From an uncultured Bacteroidota bacterium (GTDB lineage: Bacteria; Bacteroidota; Bacteroidia; Bacteroidales; UBA12077): a stretch of 36,033 bases of DNA. The stretch is taken from positions 1 to 36,033 of the forward strand of contig CAJXLK010000039.1 in NCBI GenBank assembly GCA_913055635.1, given 5' to 3'. Below, in pieces: positions 1 through 6,265 of this stretch; the stretch's first letter is position 1; each line of letters begins with the position of its first letter. The translations under genes were made by a program, and so were the position numbers. The notes under the pieces are model-generated. The model did no database searches and was not told the DNA's origin. It worked only from the letters and a program-made list of their open reading frames with translations.

Positions 1-87
1 TTAAAATCCGGCACGGCAACAAACGGTTTTCCGAAAAATAAAAAGTGGAAAATCATCATAAACACCAATATTGAAATTGACGAATGA
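1..87 (+). CDS. C-terminal tail of a gene upstream of the AbiEii toxin (probable AbiEi-like antitoxin, partial)
   Basis: Frame 1 is open from the first base and ends at TGA 85-87, giving 28 residues ending NTNIEIDE. The last four bases of this reading frame (ATGA) contain the start codon of the next gene, the overlap typical of a bicistronic toxin-antitoxin operon. In AbiE-type systems the AbiEi antitoxin/transcriptional repressor gene precedes the AbiEii toxin gene, so by position this should be the antitoxin. The visible tail is too short to prove the family. The gene is cut off by the window edge. Confidence 0.6.
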   Translation, partial: LKSGTATNGFPKNKKWKIIINTNIEIDE

Positions 88-875
88 TACCAGCTAACGT
101 AATTAAAGCCTGGAGCAATGTTGTTCCCTGGATCACCGATGAGCAAATAGAACAGGATTTTGTGCTTAGCAGAGCCCTTGTTAAGATATTCTCCAATGAT
201 TTTTTATCAGAACATCTTGTTTTTAGAGGTGGTACAGCTCTGCATAAGCTTTATCTGCAACCTCAACCGAGATATTCAGAAGACATTGATCTTGTTCAGA
301 AGCATCCGGGTCCCATCAAAAATATTTTGAGAAAACTAAGAGAAAGTTTATCTTTTTTAGGCAAACCAGCTACAGTTAAGCAAAAAACAAATAATAATAC
401 CCTTATTTACAGGTTCAATTCAGAAGGTACTACACCGGTACCTTTAAGATTAAAAATTGAAACCAACTGCCGCGAGCACTTTTCTGTATTAGGTTGGCAT
501 CATAAATCATTTAGTGTAAATACCGATTGGTTCAATGGTTCAACCAATATTCAAACATACCAGCTTGAGGAAATGATTGGCACAAAGCTTCGTGCATTGT
601 ACCAACGTAAATATGGCCGGGATCTTTATGACATATATAAAGCTTTAACATCAACCTCTTTGAATATCAACCAGGTCATTCAATCTTATAAGGAATATAT
701 GGCATTTGTCGTTGATAATCCCCCTACTCAAAAGCAATACCTAAACAATCTTGAGTTAAAAATGAAAGACAGAGAATTTTTAGAAGATACCACCTCTTTG
801 CTCAGGCCGGATGAAACATATAATTACAACGAAGCATATAACACTGTTAAAAAGGAAATTCTTGAACTAATTTAG
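84..875 (+). CDS. AbiEii/AbiGii-family nucleotidyltransferase toxin
   Basis: This 263-residue protein looks like the AbiEii toxin of type IV toxin-antitoxin/abortive phage infection systems. These enzymes belong to the nucleotidyltransferase (pol-beta) fold; characterised relatives bind GTP or transfer nucleotides to tRNA. Near residues 48-70 the sequence shows FRGGTALHKLY followed by RYSEDIDLV, the GG(S/T)-x-DxD nucleotidyltransferase signature. LEEMIGTKLRALYQRKYGRDLYDIY near residues 160-185 is the second conserved AbiEii block. The length fits the family. The start ATG overlaps the stop of the partial upstream gene, so the two are co-translated. It is the first of several defence or toxin-antitoxin remnants in this accessory region. 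Family assignment is firm; phage-defence activity is inferred. Confidence 0.88.
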   Translation: MIPANVIKAWSNVVPWITDEQIEQDFVLSRALVKIFSNDFLSEHLVFRGGTALHKLYLQPQPRYSEDIDLVQKHPGPIKNILRKLRESLSFLGKPATVKQKTNNNTLIYRFNSEGTTPVPLRLKIETNCREHFSVLGWHHKSFSVNTDWFNGSTNIQTYQLEEMIGTKLRALYQRKYGRDLYDIYKALTSTSLNINQVIQSYKEYMAFVVDNPPTQKQYLNNLELKMKDREFLEDTTSLLRPDETYNYNEAYNTVKKEILELI

Positions 876-1100
876 CAACACCTAAATTGAGCGATTCATA
901 AATTCACTGTCCCATTTATTATTACTTGACAAAAAAATGGAGTAATTTTTATGGGCAGGAGTATTTTTTTACTTTTTCCTTGTGTTTTTCTGGTCGATTT
1001 TTCACGATTTTCCAGGTTTTGATATCATTTTTTATCGAAATGGGCACACCTTTCCCATTAACACTTTGTATTACAGGTACTTAATATGTATTTTTCTGTA
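876..1100. other. AT-rich spacer between the AbiE operon and the IS1380 remnant
   Basis: No convincing gene is seen. A 62-codon open frame on the plus strand here runs into the antisense of the transposase remnant and has no recognisable protein character. The right end of the IS1380-type element should lie in or near this stretch, but I could not identify matching terminal repeats. Confidence 0.4.
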
Positions 1101-2077
1101 TCATGCTAATTGTATCTTTGGTGGCGACTGGCATCTTTTCCATAAAAGCTCAATGTTTATCGTCTGGTAAATGCTTTTTGTGACATTCAATACAATATTC
1201 CTGGCCCTGGAGGTTATCTTGACAGCAAAATCAATAAGCTTCCTGCGGAATGTATCGGGGTAAACCGTAACCGGTATGACCTGTGCTGTGACATCCTGCT
1301 TGTAGGCCTCAAAAAGGAAATGGGTAAACACCAGCATAAAGTAATATGCCCGGTTCATTCCAAAGGATTTGAAAGGAAGTTGCTCTTTGGTGGCAAGCTC
1401 TTTGATGCTGCGGTGTATCAACTCGTCAGCTCCCCTCTGGTGGGATTTTCTAACGATGGTTTCAGCGTCAAACCACTCATTCTCGCCGGTTGTGCGAAGC
1501 TTCTGATCTGCCTCAGGGCAGTTCCCAATATTGGTATAGATAATGCTATCAGGCTTACCAAATCCCATTACATATTGCCCGGCTTCATCCCGGTGTAATC
1601 GGGTGAAAAAACAACGACGAAACTTTGACCAGGATTTTAGTTTGCTGGCATACTCCACGTATTGCCATACAGCCTTATCCTTTGATGTTGTATTAAAAGC
1701 ATCAGTGGGTAGATCCTGCACATATTCTGTCACATCGCTATACAATTTACCCGTTGTAATATAATGAATACCAAGCTCATGCTCAAACACATCGAAGGCT
1801 TTCTGATCGAAAAAACCGCTATCACTGCAAAGCACGATCGGGACATCCGAGGCATATCTCCCCCGTATAAGCTTAACAACTGCAGCAATCCTGTCAACAT
1901 AATCGGTCCCATGATTGGAATGAGCACTGCCTTTTCCCGCCCCAGGCTTTTGGGTGGATTAGCCGTTTTGATTAAGGCTTCGTGTGTTTTATAATCAGCA
2001 GGGAATTGAATAACGACCGGTGATAAATTCCTGATTATCCCATCATAAATAATTTGCTGTCCTAAAATTTGGGGTAA
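1101..2077 (-). pseudogene. IS1380-family transposase, 5'-truncated and frameshifted
   Basis: The C-terminal 250 or so residues of an IS1380-type DDE transposase are readable on the minus strand. Visible are PIVLCSDSGFFDQKAFDVF (catalytic Asp in the DSGFF block), SHQRGADELIHRSIKE (the conserved Y/H-x-x-RG-x-x-E-x-x-IKE region) and a C-terminal FRRKLIDFAVKITSRARNIVLN block typical of the family. The frame is interrupted near 1935-1950: upstream coding (FPADYKTHEALIKTANPPKSLG) lies in another frame and joins GKGSAHSNHGTDYVDRIAAVV only after a one-base shift in a G-rich run. Reading further upstream stops at a TAA at 2078-2080, and the N-terminal half, with the first catalytic Asp, is absent. 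The element is therefore inactive. I saw no clear terminal inverted repeats. Confidence 0.8.
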
Positions 2078-2113
2078 TTATAGTTTTCGTTAATAATTGT
2101 AACGAAACCCTCC

Positions 2114-2407
2114 TTATTTCAATGGTTTTTTTCTTGCTTCCCTGATATTGACCAAAACAATTTCCTGATTTTTTGGCTTATAACGATAAGTAAGTATGGT
2201 TAGCCTGTTGATCGGGCCACGGTATAAATTCTTATGCGTTCCGGTAGGTTCTAATAGGCGGGGATTTTCTTTTAAAAGTTCAAAGAAGTGGAAAGTTTCC
2301 TGTATGAAATTTCTCACTTCTTTTTCAGTCCATTCCTTTTCCAGATATTTGATAATACGATCGTACCCCTGTATGGCTCTTTTGGTCCAGACAAGTTTTA
2401 CAGCCAT
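2114..2407 (-). CDS. RelE/ParE-type toxin
   Basis: This basic 97-residue protein matches the RelE/ParE superfamily: VWTKRAIQGYDRIIKYLEKEW at the N-terminus, a helical middle, then GPINRLTILTYRYKPKNQEIVLVNIREARKKP, with the R-x-L-TYRY strand and the terminal NIREARKKP strand typical of ParE-like toxins. RelE members cleave mRNA on the ribosome and ParE members poison gyrase; the sequence alone does not separate these. Its start overlaps the end of the upstream antitoxin gene by 10 nt, so the two are translationally coupled. The length is normal for the family and nothing appears broken. Confidence 0.85.
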   Translation of the reverse strand: MAVKLVWTKRAIQGYDRIIKYLEKEWTEKEVRNFIQETFHFFELLKENPRLLEPTGTHKNLYRGPINRLTILTYRYKPKNQEIVLVNIREARKKPLK

Positions 2408-2643
2408 TTTTTATACTTTTCCCTGACTTCTTCGTGAGGTGTGACTTCACCTTTTTCATCTTCATCAAGACCTTGCTCTATTTCTCTCCGTTCTTCAGCA
2501 CTTATGGTATCCCACCAATCAGCCTTTATTTCTGCCTTTCCTGACAAAAGAGTCCTTACTGCATGTAACACATTGCGATCAGAAATCTTATCGATCATAT
2601 TATGCAGATCTGCTCTTAGTTCTTTCACGTCCATAATTTGCAT
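2398..2643 (-). CDS. Cognate antitoxin of the RelE/ParE toxin
   Basis: This acidic 81-residue protein is first in the two-gene operon and overlaps the toxin. Its N-terminus, MDVKELRADLHNMIDKISD, is a helical segment like those of small Bacteroidota antitoxins. The C-terminal half (DTISAEERREIEQGLDEDEKGEVTPHEEVREKYKKWL) carries the EERREIEQGLD motif that wraps around RelE/ParE toxins. Met4 at 2634 is an alternative start that removes three residues. A TAAATTTG (minus strand, 2657-2664) just upstream matches the Bacteroidota -7 element, although I saw no good -33 TTG at the right distance. Autoregulation is expected from the family and not shown here. Confidence 0.82.
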   Translation of the reverse strand: MQIMDVKELRADLHNMIDKISDRNVLHAVRTLLSGKAEIKADWWDTISAEERREIEQGLDEDEKGEVTPHEEVREKYKKWL

Positions 2644-2656
2644 GTTTTATCTATTA

Positions 2657-2664
2657 CAAATTTA
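2657..2664 (-). promoter_or_regulatory. Possible -7 element of the toxin-antitoxin operon
   Basis: TAAATTTG on the minus strand fits the Bacteroidota TAnnTTTG -7 consensus and lies 13 nt before the antitoxin ATG. A matching TTG about 20 nt upstream is missing, so support is limited. Confidence 0.35.
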
Positions 2665-2780
2665 ACGAATATTATTGACATTTAGTTTAATTTCCTTGTA
2701 ATCTTTATTTCTGTAATCCATCTGCAAATATAACTTTTTGATTTAATGTTTTTCATGTAATAGGCATCGGTTCCCAAAAC

Positions 2781-2811
2781 AAGAAAGGCCTCCAAACTGG
2801 AAGCCTTTCTT
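2781..2811 (-). terminator. Strong hairpin, likely intrinsic terminator of the small-gene cassette
   Basis: The arms AAGAAAGGCCTCCA and TGGAAGCCTTTCTT pair over about 14 bp with one G-U wobble and a 3-nt loop. On the minus strand the hairpin is followed by TGTTTTGGG. It lies just after the end of the 4070-2838 minus-strand cassette and could also work in the other direction. Confidence 0.65.
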
Positions 2812-2837
2812 TCACCTTCAGCATCGAATTCCAATGG

Positions 2838-3064
2838 CTACTCACCCTCCACAGCAGCCTGGGATACTGCCGTCATAACAGCCCGGCAACAGTCAGGTAA
2901 CCCGCAACAGTCACGATGGCCGCAGGAAGTGTGACCGATGCAGATGATACAGCACCTCCTGCCGCGGCGAAACACAACCCGACCGTCCGAAGGGTCTTGA
3001 AAAATCTGGGCGTTTGAGCAGTTAAGCGCTGGCCCAATGTAAGTTCTTTGACTTTTTTTTTCAT
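2838..3064 (-). pseudogene. Small hydrophobic protein gene with a 3' frameshift
   Basis: The open frame runs from ATG 3064 to TGA 2873-2875, 63 residues: a basic amphipathic N-terminus (KKKVKELTLGQRLTAQTPRFFKTLRTVG) followed by a hydrophobic region with one or two membrane spans ending VAGYLTVAGLL. Right after the stop, another frame reads MTAVSQAAVEGE and then TAG at 2838-2840. From memory, related Bacteroidota proteins continue from the VAGYL..AG motif into AVSQ...VEGE, so a one-base deletion near 2875 would explain the early stop. The start overlaps the preceding gene (ATGA). No function is known to me; it may be a holin-like or other membrane partner. The frameshift interpretation is inference. 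Confidence 0.55.
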
Positions 3065-3312
3065 TTTTTTGATGGTGTATGGTTTTCCAGATAGGCGATC
3101 CTACGCTCCAGAAAATCCGGTCGCTGCCGGATCAGTTCAACATTACCCTTAAACTCGGTTTTCAGAATACCCGTGGTGGATTTAACCTCTGAAACATCCT
3201 TTTCAACCTTTTTAAAGTCGGAATGAAGTTGCCTGATTAAATAGGCAACCACACCCAACAGAAGCGTTATCAGGCTAAAAAAGAAAAGGTCCGGTGTGAT
3301 AATGAATTCCAC
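3061..3312 (-). CDS. Small membrane-anchored coiled-coil protein, function unknown
   Basis: This 83-residue protein has one N-terminal transmembrane helix (FFFSLITLLLGVVAYLI, residues 9-26) followed by a charged heptad-rich segment (LHSDFKKVEKDVSEVKSTTGILKTEF) and a second short helical stretch (RPDFLERRIAYLENH). The architecture is that of a single-pass membrane protein with a cytoplasmic coiled coil, seen in phage and conjugative-element accessory genes as well as elsewhere. The start is GTG at 3310-3312, two bases after the stop of the preceding gene; its end overlaps the next gene by ATGA. The tight packing indicates one operon. I do not recognise the family. Confidence 0.6.
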   Translation of the reverse strand: MEFIITPDLFFFSLITLLLGVVAYLIRQLHSDFKKVEKDVSEVKSTTGILKTEFKGNVELIRQRPDFLERRIAYLENHTPSKK

Positions 3313-3314
3313 GG

Positions 3315-3797
3315 TTAGTCGGTAATTACCTCAATGATCGCCAGGGTATTGTACTTGCCGTTCTTGAGAGGATAGCTCACCCCGTTAATTTGCTGGGAAA
3401 ACTCAATGCCCAGCACCAGGAAAAGCGGTCCGCTAACGTTTAACGGTAATTGATTAACCAGCTCGATCAGGGGAGTGGCGGTCTGGTTGAGTTCGATCTC
3501 GTTGCTCTGGGAGACGGCGGACTGGTACTCATCATCCGCAAAATTTACTGTTGCGCAGGAAGATATCAGCTTCATATGGGTGGCACCCTCCGGCGAGGCA
3601 ATCGCAGAGACCGGCGGAAAAGAAGGAATGTTCACCCTGAGTTCACCCGTTGCCCGGTCTGCAGAGACTTCATAGGAAGTGTAAAACGTAGAGGACAGTT
3701 TTCCTCCGATGTTAAACTCAAAGCCTTTTAACAGCAAGAGGCCTCCTTCCAGAACCGTCCGCTGGCCCCGTTCATTGACCCCATCCGTTTTGATCAC
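3315..3797 (-). pseudogene. C-terminal part of a conserved Bacteroidota protein split by an in-frame amber codon
   Basis: These 160 codons follow directly, in the same frame, after a TAG at 3798-3800. The sequence begins VIKTDGVNERGQRTVLEGG, contains GFEFNIGGKLSSTFYTSY and ends in a beta-rich domain with PLFLVLGIEF and YPLKNGKYNTLAIIEV. It could be read as a separate ORF starting with GTG at 3797, but the absence of any spacing and the unbroken frame argue that this is the second part of one roughly 250-residue protein. I recall full-length Bacteroidota hypothetical proteins with both parts joined; that is memory, not a search. Function is unknown. Readthrough of the amber codon cannot be excluded. 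Confidence 0.6.
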
Positions 3798-4070
3798 CTA
3801 AAGCATCTCCCGGGTCAGGCGACTTACAACACGGGAATCTGCCGCATTCTTGAGATACTGGCGGATGGAAGTTCTCAATAGTCTGCCGGAAGCGCCGGCC
3901 CGGCCGAATTCCTGCCCGTTTTCCCTGTTCCGTTGAAACGCCGGATCATTATGGATCCGATCTCCGTCTACGCCACCCTTCGTCCTTGCCAGGTGGCCGT
4001 CTTTGGACTTGTAGAAGGAAATATCTCCGATAGTCCCTTCCAGTTTGATAATGCCTTTTTGTCGTGCCAT
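3798..4070 (-). pseudogene. N-terminal part of the same split conserved protein
   Basis: From ATG 4070 this reads MARQKGIIKLEGTIGDISF, then a YKSKDGHLARTKGGVD motif, a DPAFQRNRENGQEFGRAG motif and SRLTREML before TAG at 3798-3800. An extension to a TTG at 4100 is possible, but MARQKG is the natural start. The GTIGDISFYKSKDGHLAR and FQRTRENGxEFGRAG blocks are ones I remember from small Bacteroidota proteins of unknown function. It heads the minus-strand cassette that ends at the hairpin at 2781-2811. Together with the frameshift in the last gene of the cassette, the amber codon suggests that the whole cassette is decaying. Confidence 0.6.
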
Positions 4071-4240
4071 GATACAATAATTTATGGGTTGAATAACCAA
4101 ATATAGCTTATAATAGGGTGGGAGGGAAGGGAGGCGTTCCGCTAATGACCAAACTTGCAGGATTTTGCCACTATTTCCTGTTATATTCCAAAAGGTTATT
4201 GTATCTTTGTAATAGGCACTTACTGCATGTATACATCCTA
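4071..4240. other. Spacer left of the IS630-type element, with a possible stranded promoter
   Basis: This stretch holds no gene. TATCTTTG at 4202-4209 on the plus strand fits a Bacteroidota -7 element, though no good TTG stands at the proper distance. If real, before the IS arrived it would have faced the small gene now found at 5375-5593. The TA at 4239-4240 is the left copy of the IS target duplication. Confidence 0.4.
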
Positions 4241-4274
4241 GTGTAATAACCTTTTAATTGGTATAGTTTAAAAT
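4241..4274 (+). repeat. Left terminal inverted repeat of the IS630-type element
   Basis: It is the imperfect inverted partner of 5335-5367. The 5' GTGT and the internal blocks ACC, AATT and TAGTTTA are shared. The transposase promoter begins inside this repeat. Confidence 0.75.
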
Positions 4275-4288
4275 TTTTATTATATTTG
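4258..4288 (+). promoter_or_regulatory. Transposase promoter of Bacteroidota type (TTG-N20-TATATTTG)
   Basis: TTG at 4258-4260 is followed by exactly 20 nt and TATATTTG at 4281-4288, a full match to the TTG-N19-21-TAnnTTTG consensus of the primary sigma factor in Bacteroidota. The transposase ATG is at 4305, so the leader would be about 10 nt. The -33 part overlaps the left inverted repeat. Confidence 0.7.
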
Positions 4289-4304
4289 TGTCAAAACAAA
4301 GCCT

Positions 4305-5345
4305 ATGGGACGCAAATATAATTTACCAAACATCCCTCAAGAGACTAAAAATCAATTGATAGCATATGTAAATAGCCATAAGGTAGAACATCGTATGGCA
4401 CTGCGCTCGCAAATCATCCTTGATTGGATGGAAGGTCTTCCATATAAGGCCTCTGCGACCAAAAATGGCGTCACAGAAATGGTCATTGCTAAATGGCGTA
4501 AACGATTTTCCAAAGATGGATTAAAAGGACTTATGGACGCACAACGTACTGGGAAACCAATTACCATTTCTGAAGAAATACGGAAAAAAGTGATTCATCT
4601 TGCATGTTCTAAACCCGATGATGGTCGACGAAAAAGAAGCCAGAAAGATATAGCTGAACTTACCGGTATAAGTCAAAGTAAAGTATCTCAAATCCTTTTG
4701 GAAAATGAATTGCGACCTCATAAAACAGAATATTGGTGCGGAAAAAGCCCTGATCCAGAATTCGAAACAAAGATGATTGATATTGTGGGATTATATTTAA
4801 ATCCACCCTCCAATGCAATAGTATTATCAGTAGATGAAAAAACACAGATTCAGGCACTGGCCAGGACTCAGCCAGAACTGCCGATGAAAAAAGGACAGGT
4901 CCGAAGGCTTACTAATACTTATAAAAGAAATGGTATAGTAAATTTGATAGCCGCATTAGCGGTTCATACCGGCGAAATTACTGCCCGTGACATTGATCGC
5001 AACAATGCCACCAATTTTTTGAAGTTTTTAAGACTTATCGACCGAAAATATAGGAATGTTGAAATCCACATTATTATTGACAGTCTGGCTGTACATAAGA
5101 ACCAGGAAGTGAAGGAATGGCTTAATAGTAAAAGAAAATTTCATGTTCATTATACTCCAACCTATTCTTCCTGGTTAAATCAAATTGAAACCTGGTTTAG
5201 TATCATGACAAGAGATGTTCTAAAAGATAGTGTATGGCGATCAAAGAAAGAGCTCGTTGATGAATTAATGAGATACATTAAAATGTACAATAATCATAAA
5301 GCCAAACCCTTTCAGTGGACATATGGAACCCACAAAATAAACTAA
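4305..5345 (+). CDS. IS630-family transposase
   Basis: This 346-residue transposase has an N-terminal helix-turn-helix region (residues about 30-140: ALRSQIILDWMEGLPYKA..., then KDIAELTGISQSKVSQIL) and a C-terminal DDE catalytic domain. Visible catalytic blocks are VLSVDEKTQIQALART (first Asp, about residue 176), IHIIIDSLAVHKNQEVKEWL (second Asp, about 258) and YTPTYSSWLNQIETWFSIM (Glu, about 292). The usual IVDNYATHKH of many IS630 members is IIDSLAVHKN here, a normal variant. No frameshift is present, unlike some IS630 relatives that need one. It is the only gene inside the 1127-bp element. Confidence 0.93.
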   Translation: MGRKYNLPNIPQETKNQLIAYVNSHKVEHRMALRSQIILDWMEGLPYKASATKNGVTEMVIAKWRKRFSKDGLKGLMDAQRTGKPITISEEIRKKVIHLACSKPDDGRRKRSQKDIAELTGISQSKVSQILLENELRPHKTEYWCGKSPDPEFETKMIDIVGLYLNPPSNAIVLSVDEKTQIQALARTQPELPMKKGQVRRLTNTYKRNGIVNLIAALAVHTGEITARDIDRNNATNFLKFLRLIDRKYRNVEIHIIIDSLAVHKNQEVKEWLNSKRKFHVHYTPTYSSWLNQIETWFSIMTRDVLKDSVWRSKKELVDELMRYIKMYNNHKAKPFQWTYGTHKIN

Positions 5346-5367
5346 ACTAATTTAATGGTGACAACAC
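5335..5367 (-). repeat. Right terminal inverted repeat of the IS630-type element
   Basis: It is the inverted partner of 4241-4274, ending ...GACAACAC directly before TA 5368-5369. It overlaps the last codons of the transposase. Confidence 0.75.
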
Positions 5368-5374
5368 TAGATAA

Positions 5375-5593
5375 AGCATACATAAAGCATTAAAACATAA
5401 ACTCACCCGGGTAGTGGTGTATCCAAAGGATGTCAGCAGAATCACCGGCAAGAGTGAAAGATACGGGCGAAAGCTGCTCAGAACGATCAAAGAAGCAAAT
5501 GACAAAGAAGCCCATCAGTTTGTAAGCCTGGAAGAATTCTCCAATTATACTAGATTACCAATAGAGCTTATTAAAGAGCACATCATTGATTGA
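5375..5593 (+). CDS. Small basic helical protein of a common Bacteroidota type; no normal start codon visible
   Basis: The frame opens after TAA 5372-5374 and ends at TGA 5591-5593. It reads KHKLTRVVVYPKDVSRITGK, then SERYGRKLLRTIKEAND and KEAHQFVSLEEFSNYTRL, ending in PIELIKEHIID. The VVVYPKDVxRITGKSERYGRKLL motif and the F.S.EEFS.YT.LP ending belong to a small DNA-binding-like protein I recognise as frequent in Bacteroidota, function unknown. No ATG occurs in the frame: the codon where Met would be expected is TTA, and only GTG codons within the VVV stretch could serve. The IS630 element ends 7 bp upstream of the open frame. The gene has probably lost its start and is cut off from its promoter. 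Confidence 0.5.
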   Translation, partial: SIHKALKHKLTRVVVYPKDVSRITGKSERYGRKLLRTIKEANDKEAHQFVSLEEFSNYTRLPIELIKEHIID

Positions 5594-5644
5594 TAACTCA
5601 ATAATGAGGCAATAAAAATGAAAAGGAGGTATTAATGATCGATT

Positions 5645-5815
5645 ATGAAAATGAAAATTAAGAAAGACTTTGATGCAGTGAAATTTATGCGTGAAAAACG
5701 TGATAAAATTAGCAAAGATATTGCTGATATGGACTATAAACAAATAAAAGAATATTTTGCCAGGAAGAAGGAAAGAATATTGCCTGGCATCCATGAGAAA
5801 GATGATATAAAGTGA
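5645..5815 (+). CDS. 56-residue antitoxin-like protein, function unproven
   Basis: ATG 5645 to TGA 5813-5815 encodes MKMKIKKDFDAVKFMREKRD followed by a KISKDIADMDYKQIKEYFARKKERI stretch. The FDAVKxMRxxRDxISxxIxDM..E.I.EYF..K pattern resembles small antitoxins of the VapB/PhD-like sort found next to toxin genes in Bacteroidota. No toxin follows it; the next gene is convergent. A perfect AGGAGG at 5624-5629 lies 15 nt upstream of this ATG, but 5 nt before an 8-codon ORF (MIDYENEN, 5635-5661) that overlaps the start. Bacteroidota rarely depend on such sites, so I keep the longer ORF. Confidence 0.55.
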   Translation: MKMKIKKDFDAVKFMREKRDKISKDIADMDYKQIKEYFARKKERILPGIHEKDDIK

Positions 5816-5833
5816 CAAGAAATTTTGTTCCGT

Positions 5834-5995
5834 TTATTTTTGGATCTCTTCATCAACTTCTTCCTGGGTAATATAATCCCCTGATTTAACTCTTTCTGAA
5901 GCATTCTTTACTCTGTTTTTGAGGTCTTCCTTTGTGATGGGTTCTCCATTTATAGTAAACCCAATAATTTTAGACTGCTCGTATTCTTTACTCAT
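5834..5995 (-). CDS. Orphan antitoxin-like protein, 53 residues
   Basis: On the minus strand ATG 5995 to TAA 5834 encodes MSKEYEQSKIIGFTINGEPI, then TKEDLKNRVKNASERVKSGD and YITQEEVDEEIQK. The layout G.T.NGEPIT.E....RV..A..RVKSG.YITQEEV..EI is that of Bacteroidota antitoxins that precede a RelE/ParE or other small toxin gene. No toxin ORF follows downstream, where the convergent 5645-5815 gene lies 19 nt away. It is therefore a solitary antitoxin, either a remnant or an antidote acting on a toxin elsewhere. Confidence 0.6.
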   Translation of the reverse strand: MSKEYEQSKIIGFTINGEPITKEDLKNRVKNASERVKSGDYITQEEVDEEIQK

Positions 5996-6265
5996 TTATT
6001 ACTTTGGTTTTCAGTTCGCGAATCATAAATAAAGAAACAAAAATTTTTCATCCCCAATATTTTTTGAATCTTTTTGTGTATTTTATACCACATAACAGTT
6101 CTTTAACAAGCTGATCAACAAGGGTCGCTAAATTGCTCCCAATGAGCACATTGTGTGTGTGCCCTATTCGGTGCCCTTGGATGAAATTGTATCAGTAACA
6201 AATTGATAGATAAGATAGCAGGCAGGGGTGACCCAATCCGGCCACCCCAGTTTTTACAATTTTAT
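5996..6265. other. Spacer downstream of the giant secreted protein
   Basis: I see no gene here. The stretch carries the likely terminator of the giant gene at 6225-6248 and the upstream region of the orphan antitoxin. Confidence 0.4.
6225..6248 (-). terminator. Possible terminator of the giant secreted protein gene
   Basis: GGGGTG and CACCCC arms flank a 12-nt loop about 20 nt after the stop codon. The GC-rich stem is only 6 bp and no long T run follows, so support is modest. Confidence 0.4.

Larger units (their letters stand above)
4241..5367 (+). mobile_element. Intact IS630-family insertion sequence, 1127 bp, flanked by TA duplications
   Basis: The ends can be read directly. The left end, starting GTGTAATAACC, and the reverse complement of the right end, starting GTGTTGTCACC, match at about 26 of 33 positions over the first 33-35 bases (including the shared CTA just outside), giving imperfect terminal inverted repeats. 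A TA dinucleotide sits immediately outside each end (4239-4240 and 5368-5369), as expected for IS630/Tc1-mariner elements that duplicate a TA target. One full-length transposase lies inside. The element appears complete and potentially active. Confidence 0.85.

Noticed and set aside
982-1170. 62-codon plus-strand ORF right of the AbiE operon
   Set aside because: It runs into the antisense of the transposase remnant and is only a Phe/Ile/Tyr-rich AT-derived frame.
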